Shown: positions 17,388 to 27,683, counted from the first letter of the stretch. The stretch: 64,000 nucleotides of DNA from Candidatus Zhuqueibacterota bacterium (GCA_016934825.1 JAFGSB010000070.1:62001-126000); one strand, 5' to 3'. Notes: generated from the sequence alone by a model not told the origin. A program made the numbers and translations.

Positions 17388-19070
17388 CTATTTATTTATT
17401 ACGACATCCGCACCCATGTCATGCCTGACCCTCAGCACACCGCCTTTATTCAGCTTTTCCCAGGTCCACCCCTGCCTTTCAATGTTATCCTTTACTTCAT
17501 TTAATACTGAACCGTTTACTTTAACATTATCGGGTTTGGCCGTAAGGCGCAGCACGTCAACAGCGGACTTTTCAAAAGTCCGGTAACTGATCCGTTTGGG
17601 AGTGTAATCAATGGTCTGTACAACGGAAGACGAACGCAGAAAATGGTCCTCATCCGCGGGGGCCCATTCCGGTATCGCCGCAAGACCCTCCATAAAGTGG
17701 CGGATATAATCGCCGTATCCGTCGGAAAACCATGAACCGGGCCATTTTGGTCCGACGGCCACAACGCCGTTGTCGTAAGTCATATAAGTGGCGAAATTGA
17801 AAAACCGGTACGCCTGTTCTTTGTATTTTATATCCCCTGTTCGCTCGTAATATAATGCGCACACGGAAGCGTACCTGGAGGTATGGCTGCCCATGGGTTC
17901 GTAACACCAGGTCTGTTCCCTGATGGCATCCATACCCTCTGTTCCGAAAACACTGGCCACCCAGTGGATCAATGCCGGCACATTCACATCGATATCAGGG
18001 TCCAAAACGGGATTTTTTAACAGATAGCGGGCCGTTTCCATAGATGTGATCTGCACCCGGTTGGACCGTTCCGGGTCATTTGGTATATCCTCAAAATAAG
18101 CATTCCAAATGTATGTTTTCATGGGCCCGCTTTTGGAGTACAGCCATGTCCAGGCAATGTTCCTGGCCTTTTGATAAGCAGCCGCTTTCACTTCGGAAAG
18201 ATTAATTCTCTGTTTGATTCTAACCAGTTCGTCAAACAACCGGATCGGTTCAATCACGTTGGAACAATAATCATCGATCACAACGCCGGTCCGGGCGTTG
18301 ATCCGGAACGGCCAGGGGGATTTTCTGATCTCGGTTCCCGAAAAGGACTTTAGATCGCCCGGTATCTCCCGGACATGTTTTGCCAGCGCGTCCGCACAGT
18401 TGACAGCCGCTTCAATGTACGTATTGTCTTCGGTCACTTCATAGAATTTTAAATAGGCAATACCCAGTTCACCGATTTTATCCGGTTCAATACCGTGCAA
18501 ACCGTCGCCGCGCATGCCTTCATGCTCCCATTTTGTCGCGCCCCGATAGATTATTTCCCCGGGATCGGAACTGGCGTATGGGACATTCGGCCAGGGCCAG
18601 TCGGCGGGCGTCGTTCCGTGCTGTAACTGGAAATCGAGCATTTTTTTGACCACATCAATATAAGCGGCATCACCGGAATACACCCGGTAATCAAGCACCA
18701 GACTCTGCACCAGGCCCGCGAACACACAGGCCGGGTTATGCATCCAGTTTTCCCAGGTTTTCCCCGAATCAAAATCTTCCTGACCGCGGATATGCGGCCC
18801 CTGAAAACAGCAGGAAATAAAATAAAGCGGCAGCCCGGTTCCCGGATCGACGGGTGTTCCCGACTTTATAAATTCGGAGGCCAGACGTACCACATGATCG
18901 TATCCCGCGCCGGGTGTATCCGGCCTGTACCAGGCCAGTATTGTCCCATTCTCATCCAGATTTAAAACATGACTGCAGATCGTATCCGGAGTTGTTATTC
19001 CTATTGTCCTGGCGGACGTCACGCCAAATAAAACATAAAAAACTGTCCAAATTAAATAAACCTGCTTCAT
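17388..19070 (-). CDS. Secreted (alpha/alpha)6-barrel glycosidase-like protein
   Basis: 560 residues with signal peptide (about 1-20, cleavage after TSA). The body is a run of helical hairpins with aromatic and acidic residues at loop ends (WENWMHNPACVFAGL, WEHEGMRGDGLHGIEP, YLKFYEVTEDNTYIEAA, WCYEPMGSHTSRYASV, PGSWFSDGYGDYIRHF). This is the pattern of six-hairpin glycosidases and related lyases or epimerases. A small beta domain ends the chain. I cannot assign a GH or PL family. The first gene of the minus-strand pair, it faces the Gfo/Idh/MocA cluster across a 464-bp divergent promoter region, so it may act on the same glycan. Confidence 0.7.
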   Translation of the reverse strand: MKQVYLIWTVFYVLFGVTSARTIGITTPDTICSHVLNLDENGTILAWYRPDTPGAGYDHVVRLASEFIKSGTPVDPGTGLPLYFISCCFQGPHIRGQEDFDSGKTWENWMHNPACVFAGLVQSLVLDYRVYSGDAAYIDVVKKMLDFQLQHGTTPADWPWPNVPYASSDPGEIIYRGATKWEHEGMRGDGLHGIEPDKIGELGIAYLKFYEVTEDNTYIEAAVNCADALAKHVREIPGDLKSFSGTEIRKSPWPFRINARTGVVIDDYCSNVIEPIRLFDELVRIKQRINLSEVKAAAYQKARNIAWTWLYSKSGPMKTYIWNAYFEDIPNDPERSNRVQITSMETARYLLKNPVLDPDIDVNVPALIHWVASVFGTEGMDAIREQTWCYEPMGSHTSRYASVCALYYERTGDIKYKEQAYRFFNFATYMTYDNGVVAVGPKWPGSWFSDGYGDYIRHFMEGLAAIPEWAPADEDHFLRSSSVVQTIDYTPKRISYRTFEKSAVDVLRLTAKPDNVKVNGSVLNEVKDNIERQGWTWEKLNKGGVLRVRHDMGADVVINK

Positions 19071-19534
19071 AGTTAACGCCCTCTGTTACTGACGATTATA
19101 TTTTTAAAACAGTACATTTAATTTATTGTAATATCGCATCAGCTTGCCGGTTTATTCGCACGTTTATTATTAATCTATATTTTTTGATTATAAAAACAAC
19201 AAGATAAATATAATTTCCCAAAATCATTTTTCACATTACAAAATAACATGATAACAAAATTTTATCAACGAGATAAATTCTCTTTTATTTTAATAAAATA
19301 TTACTAATTTAAAACACAGACTTTTTTATGAATGACAATCACAATGAACAAAACAGTCATTTCCTCTAAAAAAACTTTCTTTTCACATAAATAAAATTCA
19401 AATTACGGAAAATGAATGAAGATAAAAATTCCCGAATAAAGAATTCCTGATAGATTCACCTTGGTTGAAAAATTTATATAAATTGATATTTTCAAAATCA
19501 ACCACTGGAAATTATTAAATTGAGAGGAATACTA
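19071..19534. other. Divergent promoter region
   Basis: 464 bp, very AT-rich, no gene seen. It must carry the promoters of the minus-strand pair (17388-19070, 16030-17322) and of the plus-strand oxidoreductase cluster. GAGAGGAAT at 19522-19530 is the ribosome-binding site of the first plus-strand gene. I see no clear operator palindrome. Confidence 0.5.
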
Positions 19535-21289
19535 ATGGGACGGAGATATTTTATAAATGTAGTATTATACTTAATCATTATCATTTGTTATCTGCCTCTC
19601 CCCCTTATATCTAATGGAAAATCAATTTCCACTGATTTATCTCCCACGGCTTTATTTACTCAGAAAATTTCCCATAACATTTCCCCTGAAGAACAACAAA
19701 AAATCGACTCTGCCGTCCCGGTGAAAGCATCTGTCAAACCAAAACAAAAACGAAAATTATTGGTCGTAACTCTGAATGTACGTGACGGAAAAGTCACAAA
19801 GGGACACAACTCCATTCCCTATGCGAATTACGCTATCAAATTGATGGGAGATAAAACCGGCGCTTATGAAACTTTTTTCAGCAACGACACGATGATCTTC
19901 AAACCGGAAAATTTGAATCAGTTTGACGCGGTCTGTTTTAATAATACGGTCGGTGTGCTGTTTGGTGATCCTGCGCTCAGGCAAAGTTTACTCGACTATG
20001 TTTACAGCGGCAAAGGATTCATCGGCATTCATGCCGCCGGGGCCACGTTTGTTCAATGGCCGGTATACGACCAATGGCCGGAATTCGGAGAAATGCTCGG
20101 CGGTTACGAAAACGGCGGTCACCCCTGGAAACCACACGAAACGATTACGCTCAGGGTGGATGAACCGGACCACCCCATAAATGCCGCCTTTAACGGCCAG
20201 GGATTTGATGTCAGCGACGAAGTCTTCCAGTTTCAGGAACCTTATTCCCGGGACAAGCTACGAATTCTGTTGACCATCGACACCGATAAAACCGATATGA
20301 GTGAACAGAGATACATTTTGCCCGAGCGGCGGAAGGACAAAGACCTTGCAATAAGCTGGATCCGGAATTACGGCAGGGGCAGGGTATTTTATTCTTCCCT
20401 CGGTCACAATCCCCATGTCAACTGGGACCCGAAAATATTACGGCATTACTTGGACGGTTTTCAGTTTGCCCTGGGTGATCTACAGGCGCCGGCCGCGCCA
20501 AGCAATAAACTGACGCCGGCTGTAAAAGCACGGGAAAAATTGAAATGGAAATTTGGATTTAATCCGCTAAACACGGGAAATTTCTCCTTTTTTGAAACCG
20601 TGAATAATACCGCCGCTCTGGGACTGCTTTATACCAGCGCGACGGCTGAACAGCGGGTGAGTGAAAGTATCCCTAAAAAATTTGACTATAACCTGTCTGC
20701 CGGGGAGATAAAACAGGTCAAAAAAAAGTTGGATTCGGCGGGTATCAGACTGCTGTCTTATTATATCAAAAATTTCCCGGATGATCCTGCGGAAAACCGG
20801 AAAATCTTTGAGTTCGGCCGCAGGATGGGCATCGAAATCCTTATTACGGATCCCCATCCGAATTTAACGGATGCACTTGGAAAACTCTGCAATGAATTCG
20901 ACATAAAACTGGCGTATCGAAACAGGAACAAGGACGAAAATCCGGATTACTGGAACATGAAACAGTTAAATAATCTCTGTGATAATAAAAGCGAAAAGAT
21001 CGGCATGTGTCTTGATCTGGGCGAATGGATGCTTTCCGGTTTAACATCCGTTGACGCGTTAAAAACGCTGAAAGACCGGCTGTTTATCATTCAGCTTTAT
21101 GACCGGGAAAAATCAACGGACAGCGGTGACGCTCAACTAACAAAATTTATACAGCAGGTCAGTAAAACCGTTTATCGTCCGGTATTTTTCGGAATGGAAA
21201 ATTCACCGGGGGGTGAATTCGATTTAGCCGGCATGAAAGAAAACAAACGATTTTTTGATGAATTGACAGTAGAAATAAATAAAAAATAA
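19535..21289 (+). CDS. ThuA-like domain fused to a degenerate sugar-isomerase TIM barrel
   Basis: 584 residues from ATG 19535, which has GAGAGGA upstream; a TTG at 19520 precedes that site. A signal peptide covers about 6-26. A ThuA-like domain (glutamine-amidotransferase fold, trehalose-utilisation family) spans about 73-320, with FIGIHAAGATF, GGYENGGHPWKPHE and YSSLGHNPHVNW. The second domain (about 345-584) is homologous to the TIM barrel of the gene at 33136-34593, as GIRLLSYYIKNFPDD shows against GIKLINYGVVGLPND. Its metal ligands are altered, however: E148, H171, H173, H204 and H227 of that protein correspond to D439, R462, R464, E497 and Q520. The barrel is therefore probably not a working isomerase. 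It opens the oxidoreductase cluster. Confidence 0.8.
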   Translation: MGRRYFINVVLYLIIIICYLPLPLISNGKSISTDLSPTALFTQKISHNISPEEQQKIDSAVPVKASVKPKQKRKLLVVTLNVRDGKVTKGHNSIPYANYAIKLMGDKTGAYETFFSNDTMIFKPENLNQFDAVCFNNTVGVLFGDPALRQSLLDYVYSGKGFIGIHAAGATFVQWPVYDQWPEFGEMLGGYENGGHPWKPHETITLRVDEPDHPINAAFNGQGFDVSDEVFQFQEPYSRDKLRILLTIDTDKTDMSEQRYILPERRKDKDLAISWIRNYGRGRVFYSSLGHNPHVNWDPKILRHYLDGFQFALGDLQAPAAPSNKLTPAVKAREKLKWKFGFNPLNTGNFSFFETVNNTAALGLLYTSATAEQRVSESIPKKFDYNLSAGEIKQVKKKLDSAGIRLLSYYIKNFPDDPAENRKIFEFGRRMGIEILITDPHPNLTDALGKLCNEFDIKLAYRNRNKDENPDYWNMKQLNNLCDNKSEKIGMCLDLGEWMLSGLTSVDALKTLKDRLFIIQLYDREKSTDSGDAQLTKFIQQVSKTVYRPVFFGMENSPGGEFDLAGMKENKRFFDELTVEINKK

Positions 21290-21332
21290 TATACTTTTCC
21301 TTATTTCTGTTTCGCAAATTGGGAAAATTTAT

Positions 21333-22658
21333 ATGAAACAAAAAATAAACAGACGTCAATTTGTTAACAGCGTGGGGCGATCAGTGCCTGCCGTTCTCGG
21401 TTTCCCGTATATAATCCCTTCCTCCGTGCGGGGGTACAACGACGCAACGCCGCCGAGCGACCGGATCGTCATGGGCTGTATCGGGGTGGGCAATATGGGA
21501 ACCGGGCATGTGCGCTCATTTTTAAGTTATGATGACGTACACATCACGGCTATCTGTGACGTTCGAAAGAGTCATCGAGACAGGGCAAAGGATATGGTAA
21601 ATAATCACTACGGAAACAAGGATTGCGCGACCTGCAACGACTTTCGGGAAATCCTCGCCCGCAAAGACATAGACGCGGTCTTGATAGCCGTCCCTGACCA
21701 CTGGCACGCGCTGATAGGCCTGGAAGCGGCCCGTAACGGAAAACATATGTATTATGAAAAACCGATGAGTATGAGTATTGCCGAAAGCAAAGCCGTCCGG
21801 GAAGCGGTCAAACGTTACAACGTTGTGTTCCAGTTCGGCACCCAGCAAAGGTCGGACGACCGGTTCCGTCTGGCCTGTGAACTGGTACGTAACGAAAAAA
21901 TCGGTAAACTGGAAACCATCATGATCGGTTCGGCAAATTACAAACCCATACCCGACCAGCCGGAACAACCGGTACCGGAAGGTTTTGATTACGAAATGTG
22001 GCTCGGTCCCGCGCCTGTTGCACCTTACACCTTTGAACGATGCACCCGAAACTGGACGCTGATACGCGATTATTCCCTGGGCTGCGTGAGTGGGGCATGG
22101 GGCATACATCATGTGGATATCGCGCAGTGGGCCAATAATTCGGATGATACCGGGCCAATTGAAACGGAAGGTTACGGCGTATTCCCGGACAGGGGTCTTT
22201 ACGATACGGCAATCGTTTGGGAAGTGGAGCACATGTACGCCAACGGAGTAAAGCTGGTGCATATGGACATGCCCACGGCGTTAAAACGGGCGGAGCAATT
22301 CAACATACACTGGATGGGTATTTTATTCCTGGGCAGCGAAGGCTGGGTATATGTGTGCCGTGAACTCATAAAAACCGGTCCAGAATCGCTGGTCAAAATA
22401 AAATTCAATTCAACGGACGAACGCCTGCCGAGATCTGTCGACCACCGCCGCAATTTTTTAGATGCGGTGAAAAACAGGCGGCAAACGATAAGTCCGATTG
22501 ATGCGGCGGCGCGTTCGGATATGATCTGTCACCACGCGGATATTGCCATGCGGCTGGGCCGCAAATTATTCTGGGACCCGGTAAAGGAGGAATTTGTGAA
22601 CGACGCCGAGGCCAACCGCCTGTTCTGTCGCCCGATGCGCAGCCCGTGGCATTTGTAA
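21333..22658 (+). CDS. Exported Gfo/Idh/MocA oxidoreductase 1
   Basis: 441 residues. The N-terminus has a Tat-like leader (INRRQFVNSVGRSVPAVLGF), then a Rossmann start MGCIGVGNMGTGH, the sugar-site Lys in YYEKPMS, and the active-site stretch GIHHVDIAQW. It ends NDAEANRLFCRPMRSPWHL. NAD(P)-dependent sugar dehydrogenases of this superfamily oxidise or reduce a ring hydroxyl. A Tat leader implies export folded with the cofactor bound, as known for Zymomonas glucose-fructose oxidoreductase. Substrate unknown. The acceptor may be another sugar rather than free NAD. The gene follows the ThuA fusion by 43 bp. Confidence 0.9.
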   Translation: MKQKINRRQFVNSVGRSVPAVLGFPYIIPSSVRGYNDATPPSDRIVMGCIGVGNMGTGHVRSFLSYDDVHITAICDVRKSHRDRAKDMVNNHYGNKDCATCNDFREILARKDIDAVLIAVPDHWHALIGLEAARNGKHMYYEKPMSMSIAESKAVREAVKRYNVVFQFGTQQRSDDRFRLACELVRNEKIGKLETIMIGSANYKPIPDQPEQPVPEGFDYEMWLGPAPVAPYTFERCTRNWTLIRDYSLGCVSGAWGIHHVDIAQWANNSDDTGPIETEGYGVFPDRGLYDTAIVWEVEHMYANGVKLVHMDMPTALKRAEQFNIHWMGILFLGSEGWVYVCRELIKTGPESLVKIKFNSTDERLPRSVDHRRNFLDAVKNRRQTISPIDAAARSDMICHHADIAMRLGRKLFWDPVKEEFVNDAEANRLFCRPMRSPWHL

Positions 22659-22891
22659 ACCAAAATCCACGTTGTGTCTGTTTTTGGTTATATTATTAAT
22701 GTTTTTACCGGACACTGTTATTTTAAAATTTATATTCATACAAAAAAGGCCCGATTACTCATCGCGGGTCCATCCTGATTTTAAACAGCTTCAACCGGAT
22801 AAACCCGCGGTCCGAGCTATAAAAGTTACACTCAAAAAATAAAACTATTTTACTTCATCTTGAATTAAAACTTAAAACCCGGAGGTTGGTT

Positions 22892-24130
22892 ATGACGGTT
22901 ATACAAAAAAATTCAAAAAATCAACACGGTTTAATAAACCGGCGCCGGTTTTTAACGAGCGCTGGAACCGCAGCACTTTCCTTTTCAATCGTCAAACCGG
23001 AACTCGTGAGGGGATCGGACGCCAATTCGAAACTGGAAATTGGTTTAATCGGCTGCGGCGGCCGTGGGACCTGGATCGCGGATCTGTTTCAAAAACACGG
23101 AGGTTTTAAATTTGTCGCGGCTGCGGATTATTTCCCGGACCGGGTCGACGCGTTCGGAGAAAAATTCAATATCGACAAAACCCGCCGATATACCGGTCTG
23201 TCGGGTTATAAAAAACTTTTGGCAGGAAAAGTTGACGCCATCGTTATTGAAACGCCCCCCTATTTTCATGTTGAACAGGCGGCCGCCGGTGTGGATGCCG
23301 GGGTGCATGTTTACCTTGCCAAACCGATTGCCGTAGACGTACCGGGCTGTCTTACAATAGATGATTGCGGTAAAAAGGCCGCCGATAACAACCTGTGTTT
23401 TCTGGTCGATTTTCAAACCCGCACCCATGAGTATTACCGGGAAGCGGTCAAACGTGTACAGTATGGCGAAATCGGCCGTGTTATTAACGGCGAGGCCAGC
23501 TATTTTTGCGGCCCGACCTGGGACCGGATGTACAAATTTTATGAAAACGGTTCCATCACTCCGGAGAATCGTTTGCGCGCCTGGGGACTGGAACGGGAGC
23601 TTTCCGGTGATGTTATCACCGAACAAAATATTCACGCTCTCGATGTGGCTTCCTGGATTCTGGATGCAAATCCGTTGTTTGCAACCGGAACCGGCGGCCA
23701 GTATCGTAACGCGGGAAATTGCTGGGATTATTTTTCGGTCATTTTTACATTTCCGAACAACGTGATTGTCACTTTTAACTCAAAACAGTTCGGCAAGGGT
23801 TATGATGATATCCTGTGTCGGATGTACGGCGAAACCGGTATGGTCGACACTCACTATTTCGGTTCGGTCAGCATCAGCGGCGATAAACCGTATAAAGGCG
23901 GGAGTGTCGGTAATCTGTACACTGATGGGGCGGTTTCAAATATTGCGGACTTTTATACCAATATAACCAAAAAACGATTCGCCAATTCAACTGTAAAACC
24001 AAGTGTGAGAAGTAATTTAACCACAATTCTCGGCCGTATGGCGGCTTACAGGCACGGCCAGGTAAGCTGGGACGATATGATGAAAGCGAACGAAAAATTC
24101 ACTCCCGATCTTACCGGTCTTGAATCGTAA
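22892..24130 (+). CDS. Exported Gfo/Idh/MocA oxidoreductase 2 (AKP variant)
   Basis: 412 residues from ATG 22892, with GGAGGT at 22881-22886 upstream. Tat-like leader INRRRFLTSAGTAALSFSIV, nucleotide-binding IGLIGCGGRGTW, and NIHALDVASW at the active-site helix. The conserved EKP segment reads YLAKPIA, so the Lys is kept and the Glu lost. The C-terminus lacks the RSPW ending of its neighbours, and it appears to belong to a different subfamily (RGSDANSKLEIGLIGCGGRG is typical of planctomycete-like secreted members). The 233-bp gap before it may contain a promoter. It is followed by a SUMF1 gene at 9 bp. Confidence 0.88.
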   Translation: MTVIQKNSKNQHGLINRRRFLTSAGTAALSFSIVKPELVRGSDANSKLEIGLIGCGGRGTWIADLFQKHGGFKFVAAADYFPDRVDAFGEKFNIDKTRRYTGLSGYKKLLAGKVDAIVIETPPYFHVEQAAAGVDAGVHVYLAKPIAVDVPGCLTIDDCGKKAADNNLCFLVDFQTRTHEYYREAVKRVQYGEIGRVINGEASYFCGPTWDRMYKFYENGSITPENRLRAWGLERELSGDVITEQNIHALDVASWILDANPLFATGTGGQYRNAGNCWDYFSVIFTFPNNVIVTFNSKQFGKGYDDILCRMYGETGMVDTHYFGSVSISGDKPYKGGSVGNLYTDGAVSNIADFYTNITKKRFANSTVKPSVRSNLTTILGRMAAYRHGQVSWDDMMKANEKFTPDLTGLES

Positions 24131-24139
24131 GGGATTCTG

Positions 24140-24913
24140 ATGTTAACCATAAAACATTCTTATATTATCATATTGCTCTTTTTGTATATATTCGGTTCCT
24201 GTCTCTTAAACGCCGGAGAAAAAATCGGCAACAGGATAACAAATTCAATAAATATTCAACTTGTTTTTATACCGGCAGGCTCATTCCTGATGGGAAGCCC
24301 GTATGATGAACCGGGCCGCCAGGGTGATGAATTTCAGCATAATGTGACAATCTCCCGCCCTTTTTATATCAGCGTTACCGAAATTACCCAGGCACAATGG
24401 ATGTCCATAATGGAATACAACCGGAGTCAGTTCAGGGGTGACAATTTACCGGTGGAAAAAATAAGCTGGAAAGAAGCCGTATTGTTTTGTCAAAAGCTCT
24501 CGGAAAAAGAAGACCGTTTATACCGTCTGCCGACCGAAGCCGAATGGGAATATGCCTGCTGTTCAGGCGGTACAACCCGGTTTGTCAGTTCCGAAGATTT
24601 TGAAAATATTGCATGGTACGCGAACAACAGTCAAAAACAAACCCATCCTGTCGGCATAAAACAGCCGAATGTTTGGGGACTTTATGATATGATCGGTAAT
24701 GTATCGGAATGGTGTTCAGATTATTATGTGCCGGATTATCCGGAACAGGAGGTGTCGGACCCGGGCGGTCCCGTAGAAGGCAGAACCCATGTCATTCGCG
24801 GCGGCGCCTGGGATTCATTCCTGCCGGGCTGCCGCTGCACAGCCCGCAGCAGTGCCCCTGCCTCATATCAGTTCAAACAAACAGGATTCAGGATCGTTCT
24901 GAAACCGGAATAA
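24140..24913 (+). CDS. Secreted SUMF1/FGE-domain protein
   Basis: 257 residues with a hydrophobic leader (about 8-25). The FGE-type domain shows VFIPAGSFLMGSPYDEPGR, ITQAQWMSIM, LPTEAEWEYACCSGG, LYDMIGNVSEWCSDYY and VIRGGAWDS. The first of the two copper-binding cysteines of FGE is Ser here (RGGAWDS), while a Cys is present five residues on (LPGCRC). Such proteins act in several exported oxidation or binding roles. A formylglycine function for sulfatases is unlikely, and no sulfatase gene is present in the window. It starts 9 bp after the preceding oxidoreductase and is surely cotranscribed. Confidence 0.85.
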   Translation: MLTIKHSYIIILLFLYIFGSCLLNAGEKIGNRITNSINIQLVFIPAGSFLMGSPYDEPGRQGDEFQHNVTISRPFYISVTEITQAQWMSIMEYNRSQFRGDNLPVEKISWKEAVLFCQKLSEKEDRLYRLPTEAEWEYACCSGGTTRFVSSEDFENIAWYANNSQKQTHPVGIKQPNVWGLYDMIGNVSEWCSDYYVPDYPEQEVSDPGGPVEGRTHVIRGGAWDSFLPGCRCTARSSAPASYQFKQTGFRIVLKPE

Positions 24914-25018
24914 AAAAACATTTTTTTTTACCGGATAATCTTTAAATATTAAGTATTGTATTAATCTGTTCTAAAGATTATATTCTACATTATGATTAAA
25001 AACTTGAGGATTCGTTTT

Positions 25019-26335
25019 ATGAAAAAAGCGGATAATTTAAATCGACGTCATTTTTTAAAAAAGACTTTGGGTATCACTGCCGCAGCATCCGTATTCCCTT
25101 CCATAATACCCTCAACCGCATGGAGCGCCGCGGATAATGTGCTTCCGGCAAACCGGATCACACTGGGATTCATCGGTGTGGGTAAACAGGGCGGCGGTTT
25201 ACTAAGGGGTTTCTTAAATACGCCGGGATTTCATGTTGTTGCCGTCTGTGATGTGGATGACCTCAAACTCAAGGGGGCCAAAGACCGCGTGGAAAATTTC
25301 TATACCGGAAAACGGTCCGAAGGCTCTTATACTGGCTGTGCCGCTTACAATGATTTCCGTGAACTTTTGGCGCGAAAAGATATTGATGCGGTTGTCATCG
25401 CGACGCCGGACCACTGGCACGCAATCCCGGTCATTATGGCGGCCAGGGCGGGTAAAGACATCTACTGTGAAAAACCGTTGTCGTTAACCATAGCCGAGGC
25501 GCGGGCCATGGTCAATGAAGTGAGACGCTACGAAAGAGTTTTCCAAACCGGCAGTATGCAGCGTTCGGATAGTAAATTCAGGCTGGCTTGTGAACTGGTT
25601 CAAAACGGTTATATCGGGGAATTGAAGAACGTGCGAGTCGGCATACAAACCGGATTTATCCCCCACCCTGTTGTTTGCGATTTGCCGGGTGAAGAAAAAC
25701 CCCTGGAACTTGATTGGGATATGTGGCTGGGTCCCGCTCCCGAGAGACCGTACAATTCGATCCTGGCTCCGCCTGTCAGTTATAACGGCTGGCCGCACTG
25801 GAGAGATTATATTGATTATTCCGGCGGCGGCATGACGGATTGGGGCGCGCACCACTTTGACATTGCCCAGTGGGGTATGGGAATGGATCACAGCGGACCG
25901 GTAGAAATTTTACCACCCGACGGGAAAGAGATTGTACTATTAACCTATCGTTATGCGAGTGGCGTAATTTTAACGACCGATTTTGATAGTAATCACATTC
26001 TATTCACCGGCAGTAAAGGAACCGTGGACGTCAACCGCCAATATATACGCACAACACCGGAGAAACTGGTCACGCAAAAAATCGGGGCAAATGAAATTCA
26101 TCTATATGAAAGCAACAATCATACACTGGACTGGCTGCAAGCCATCTACAACCGCAGCAAACCGGTTTCCGATGTGGAGATCGGCTGTCGTTCCGTAACG
26201 GTTTGCCATCTGGGAAATATTGCCGTTCAATTGGACCGACCTTTAAAATGGGATCCGTTGAAAGAGGAATTTAAAAATGATGAAGAGGCCAACCGTTTGT
26301 TATCACGGTACAAACGGAGCCCCTGGCGCATATAA
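25019..26335 (+). CDS. Exported Gfo/Idh/MocA oxidoreductase 3
   Basis: 438 residues from ATG 25019 (TGAGGA upstream), giving a compact Tat-like leader LNRRHFLKKTLGITAAASVF; an ATG at 24992 would add nine residues without a site. ITLGFIGVGKQGGG binds the nucleotide, YCEKPLS carries the sugar-site Lys, and GAHHFDIAQW marks the active site. WDPLKEEFKNDEEANRLLS-RYKRSPWRI closes the chain. It contains the segment WLGPAPERPYNSI shared by its paralogs. The role is as for oxidoreductase 1, with a different, unknown substrate face. Confidence 0.9.
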   Translation: MKKADNLNRRHFLKKTLGITAAASVFPSIIPSTAWSAADNVLPANRITLGFIGVGKQGGGLLRGFLNTPGFHVVAVCDVDDLKLKGAKDRVENFYTGKRSEGSYTGCAAYNDFRELLARKDIDAVVIATPDHWHAIPVIMAARAGKDIYCEKPLSLTIAEARAMVNEVRRYERVFQTGSMQRSDSKFRLACELVQNGYIGELKNVRVGIQTGFIPHPVVCDLPGEEKPLELDWDMWLGPAPERPYNSILAPPVSYNGWPHWRDYIDYSGGGMTDWGAHHFDIAQWGMGMDHSGPVEILPPDGKEIVLLTYRYASGVILTTDFDSNHILFTGSKGTVDVNRQYIRTTPEKLVTQKIGANEIHLYESNNHTLDWLQAIYNRSKPVSDVEIGCRSVTVCHLGNIAVQLDRPLKWDPLKEEFKNDEEANRLLSRYKRSPWRI

Positions 26336-26366
26336 TATATTGATGAATTGAAAAAGGAGATTTGTG

Positions 26367-27683
26367 ATGCCATCGAAAACGAATATAAATCGACGTCGTT
26401 TTTTAAAGGATGCAACCGGGGCCGCGATCTGCGCTTTGGGGTTTCCCTATATTGTGCCCGCTGCTGTGCTGGGTAAATCCGGTAATATAGCTCCCAGTGA
26501 CAAAATTACAATGGGCTGTATCGGGGTTGGATGGCAGGGCACAAGTAATATGGAAAACTTTTTGGAAGAACCGGATGCCCACATCATTGCCGTATGTGAT
26601 ATTGATAAAAATCATCTTCAAAATGCCAAAACAATTGTCGATAAAAAATATGGCAATCAGGATTGTCTCACCTACCATTTTTTTGAGGAACTGATCGCAC
26701 GGGATGATATCGATGTCATATCGCTGGGTCTTCCGGATCACTGGCATTCTATTCCCGCCATTGCCGCGGCAAAAGCGGGTAAGGATATTTACGGTGAAAA
26801 ACCGCTTGCTCACAGCATTACCGAAGGACGCGCCATGTGTAATACCGTTAAAAGGTATAACCGTATCTGGCAAACCGGGAGTTGGCAGCGGTCGCAGGCC
26901 AATTTCCGTTTTGCCTGTGAACTGGTGCTCAACGGCCGGATCGGAAAAGTGCATACCGTCGAGGTCGGGTTGCCTTCGGGGCATACGGATTTCGCCGGCA
27001 CAAAAGGACAGGAAGCTATTACCGCCCCACCGCCTGAACTGGATTATGACAGGTGGCTCGGTCCCGCGCCCTACGCGCCCTATGCGGTCGCACGGGTGCA
27101 TAAAAACTGGCGCTGGAATCTCGACTATGGCGGCGGCCAGATAACGGACTGGGTCGGTCACCACCTCGATATCGCTCACTGGGGTCTGGGACTTGAGCAT
27201 ACCGGTCCGGTTGAAATTGACGGTACGGGCGAATATCCGAAAACCGGTTTGTGGAATACCGCGACAAAATACCGGGTCAATACAAAATATGCCAACGGCA
27301 TAAAAATTATCCTGGCCGGCGGCTATCCGGATATCCGTTCAGGCACAAAATGGATCGGTGAACACGGCTGGGTCTGGGTAGACCGGGGCGGTCTTGATGC
27401 CAATCCCAAATCCTTATTGCACGAAATTTTTGCTCCCGATGAAATTCATCTTTTGCAGTCCAAAGGCCATTTTCGTAACTTTCTGGACTGCGTCAGAACC
27501 CGGAGCGCCACATTGGCTCCCTGTGAAGTCGCCCATCGTTCCGCTACACCGGGGCACCTGGGACAAATTTCCATGCTGCTGGGGAGAAAGATACGTTTTA
27601 ATCCAGATACCGAAGAAATAATTAATGATCCGACTGCCTCTCGTATGCTTGGTAATTCTATGCGCAGTCCGTGGCATATATAA
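26367..27683 (+). CDS. Exported Gfo/Idh/MocA oxidoreductase 4
   Basis: 438 residues from ATG 26367, with AAGGAG at 26354-26359; a GTG at 26364 is too close to it. Tat-like leader INRRRFLKDATGAAICALGF, ITMGCIGVGWQGTSN at the nucleotide site, YGEKPLA with the Lys, and GHHLDIAHWG at the active site. It ends MRSPWHI. It lies 31 bp after the previous gene and 25 bp before the next, so genes 3-5 form a tight tandem set of paralogs. Confidence 0.9.
   Translation: MPSKTNINRRRFLKDATGAAICALGFPYIVPAAVLGKSGNIAPSDKITMGCIGVGWQGTSNMENFLEEPDAHIIAVCDIDKNHLQNAKTIVDKKYGNQDCLTYHFFEELIARDDIDVISLGLPDHWHSIPAIAAAKAGKDIYGEKPLAHSITEGRAMCNTVKRYNRIWQTGSWQRSQANFRFACELVLNGRIGKVHTVEVGLPSGHTDFAGTKGQEAITAPPPELDYDRWLGPAPYAPYAVARVHKNWRWNLDYGGGQITDWVGHHLDIAHWGLGLEHTGPVEIDGTGEYPKTGLWNTATKYRVNTKYANGIKIILAGGYPDIRSGTKWIGEHGWVWVDRGGLDANPKSLLHEIFAPDEIHLLQSKGHFRNFLDCVRTRSATLAPCEVAHRSATPGHLGQISMLLGRKIRFNPDTEEIINDPTASRMLGNSMRSPWHI

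Noticed and set aside
22763-22809. Terminator between oxidoreductases 1 and 2
   Set aside because: Only 7-bp arms (CGCGGGT and ACCCGCG) with a 33-nt loop and no T run, so it is too weak to call.
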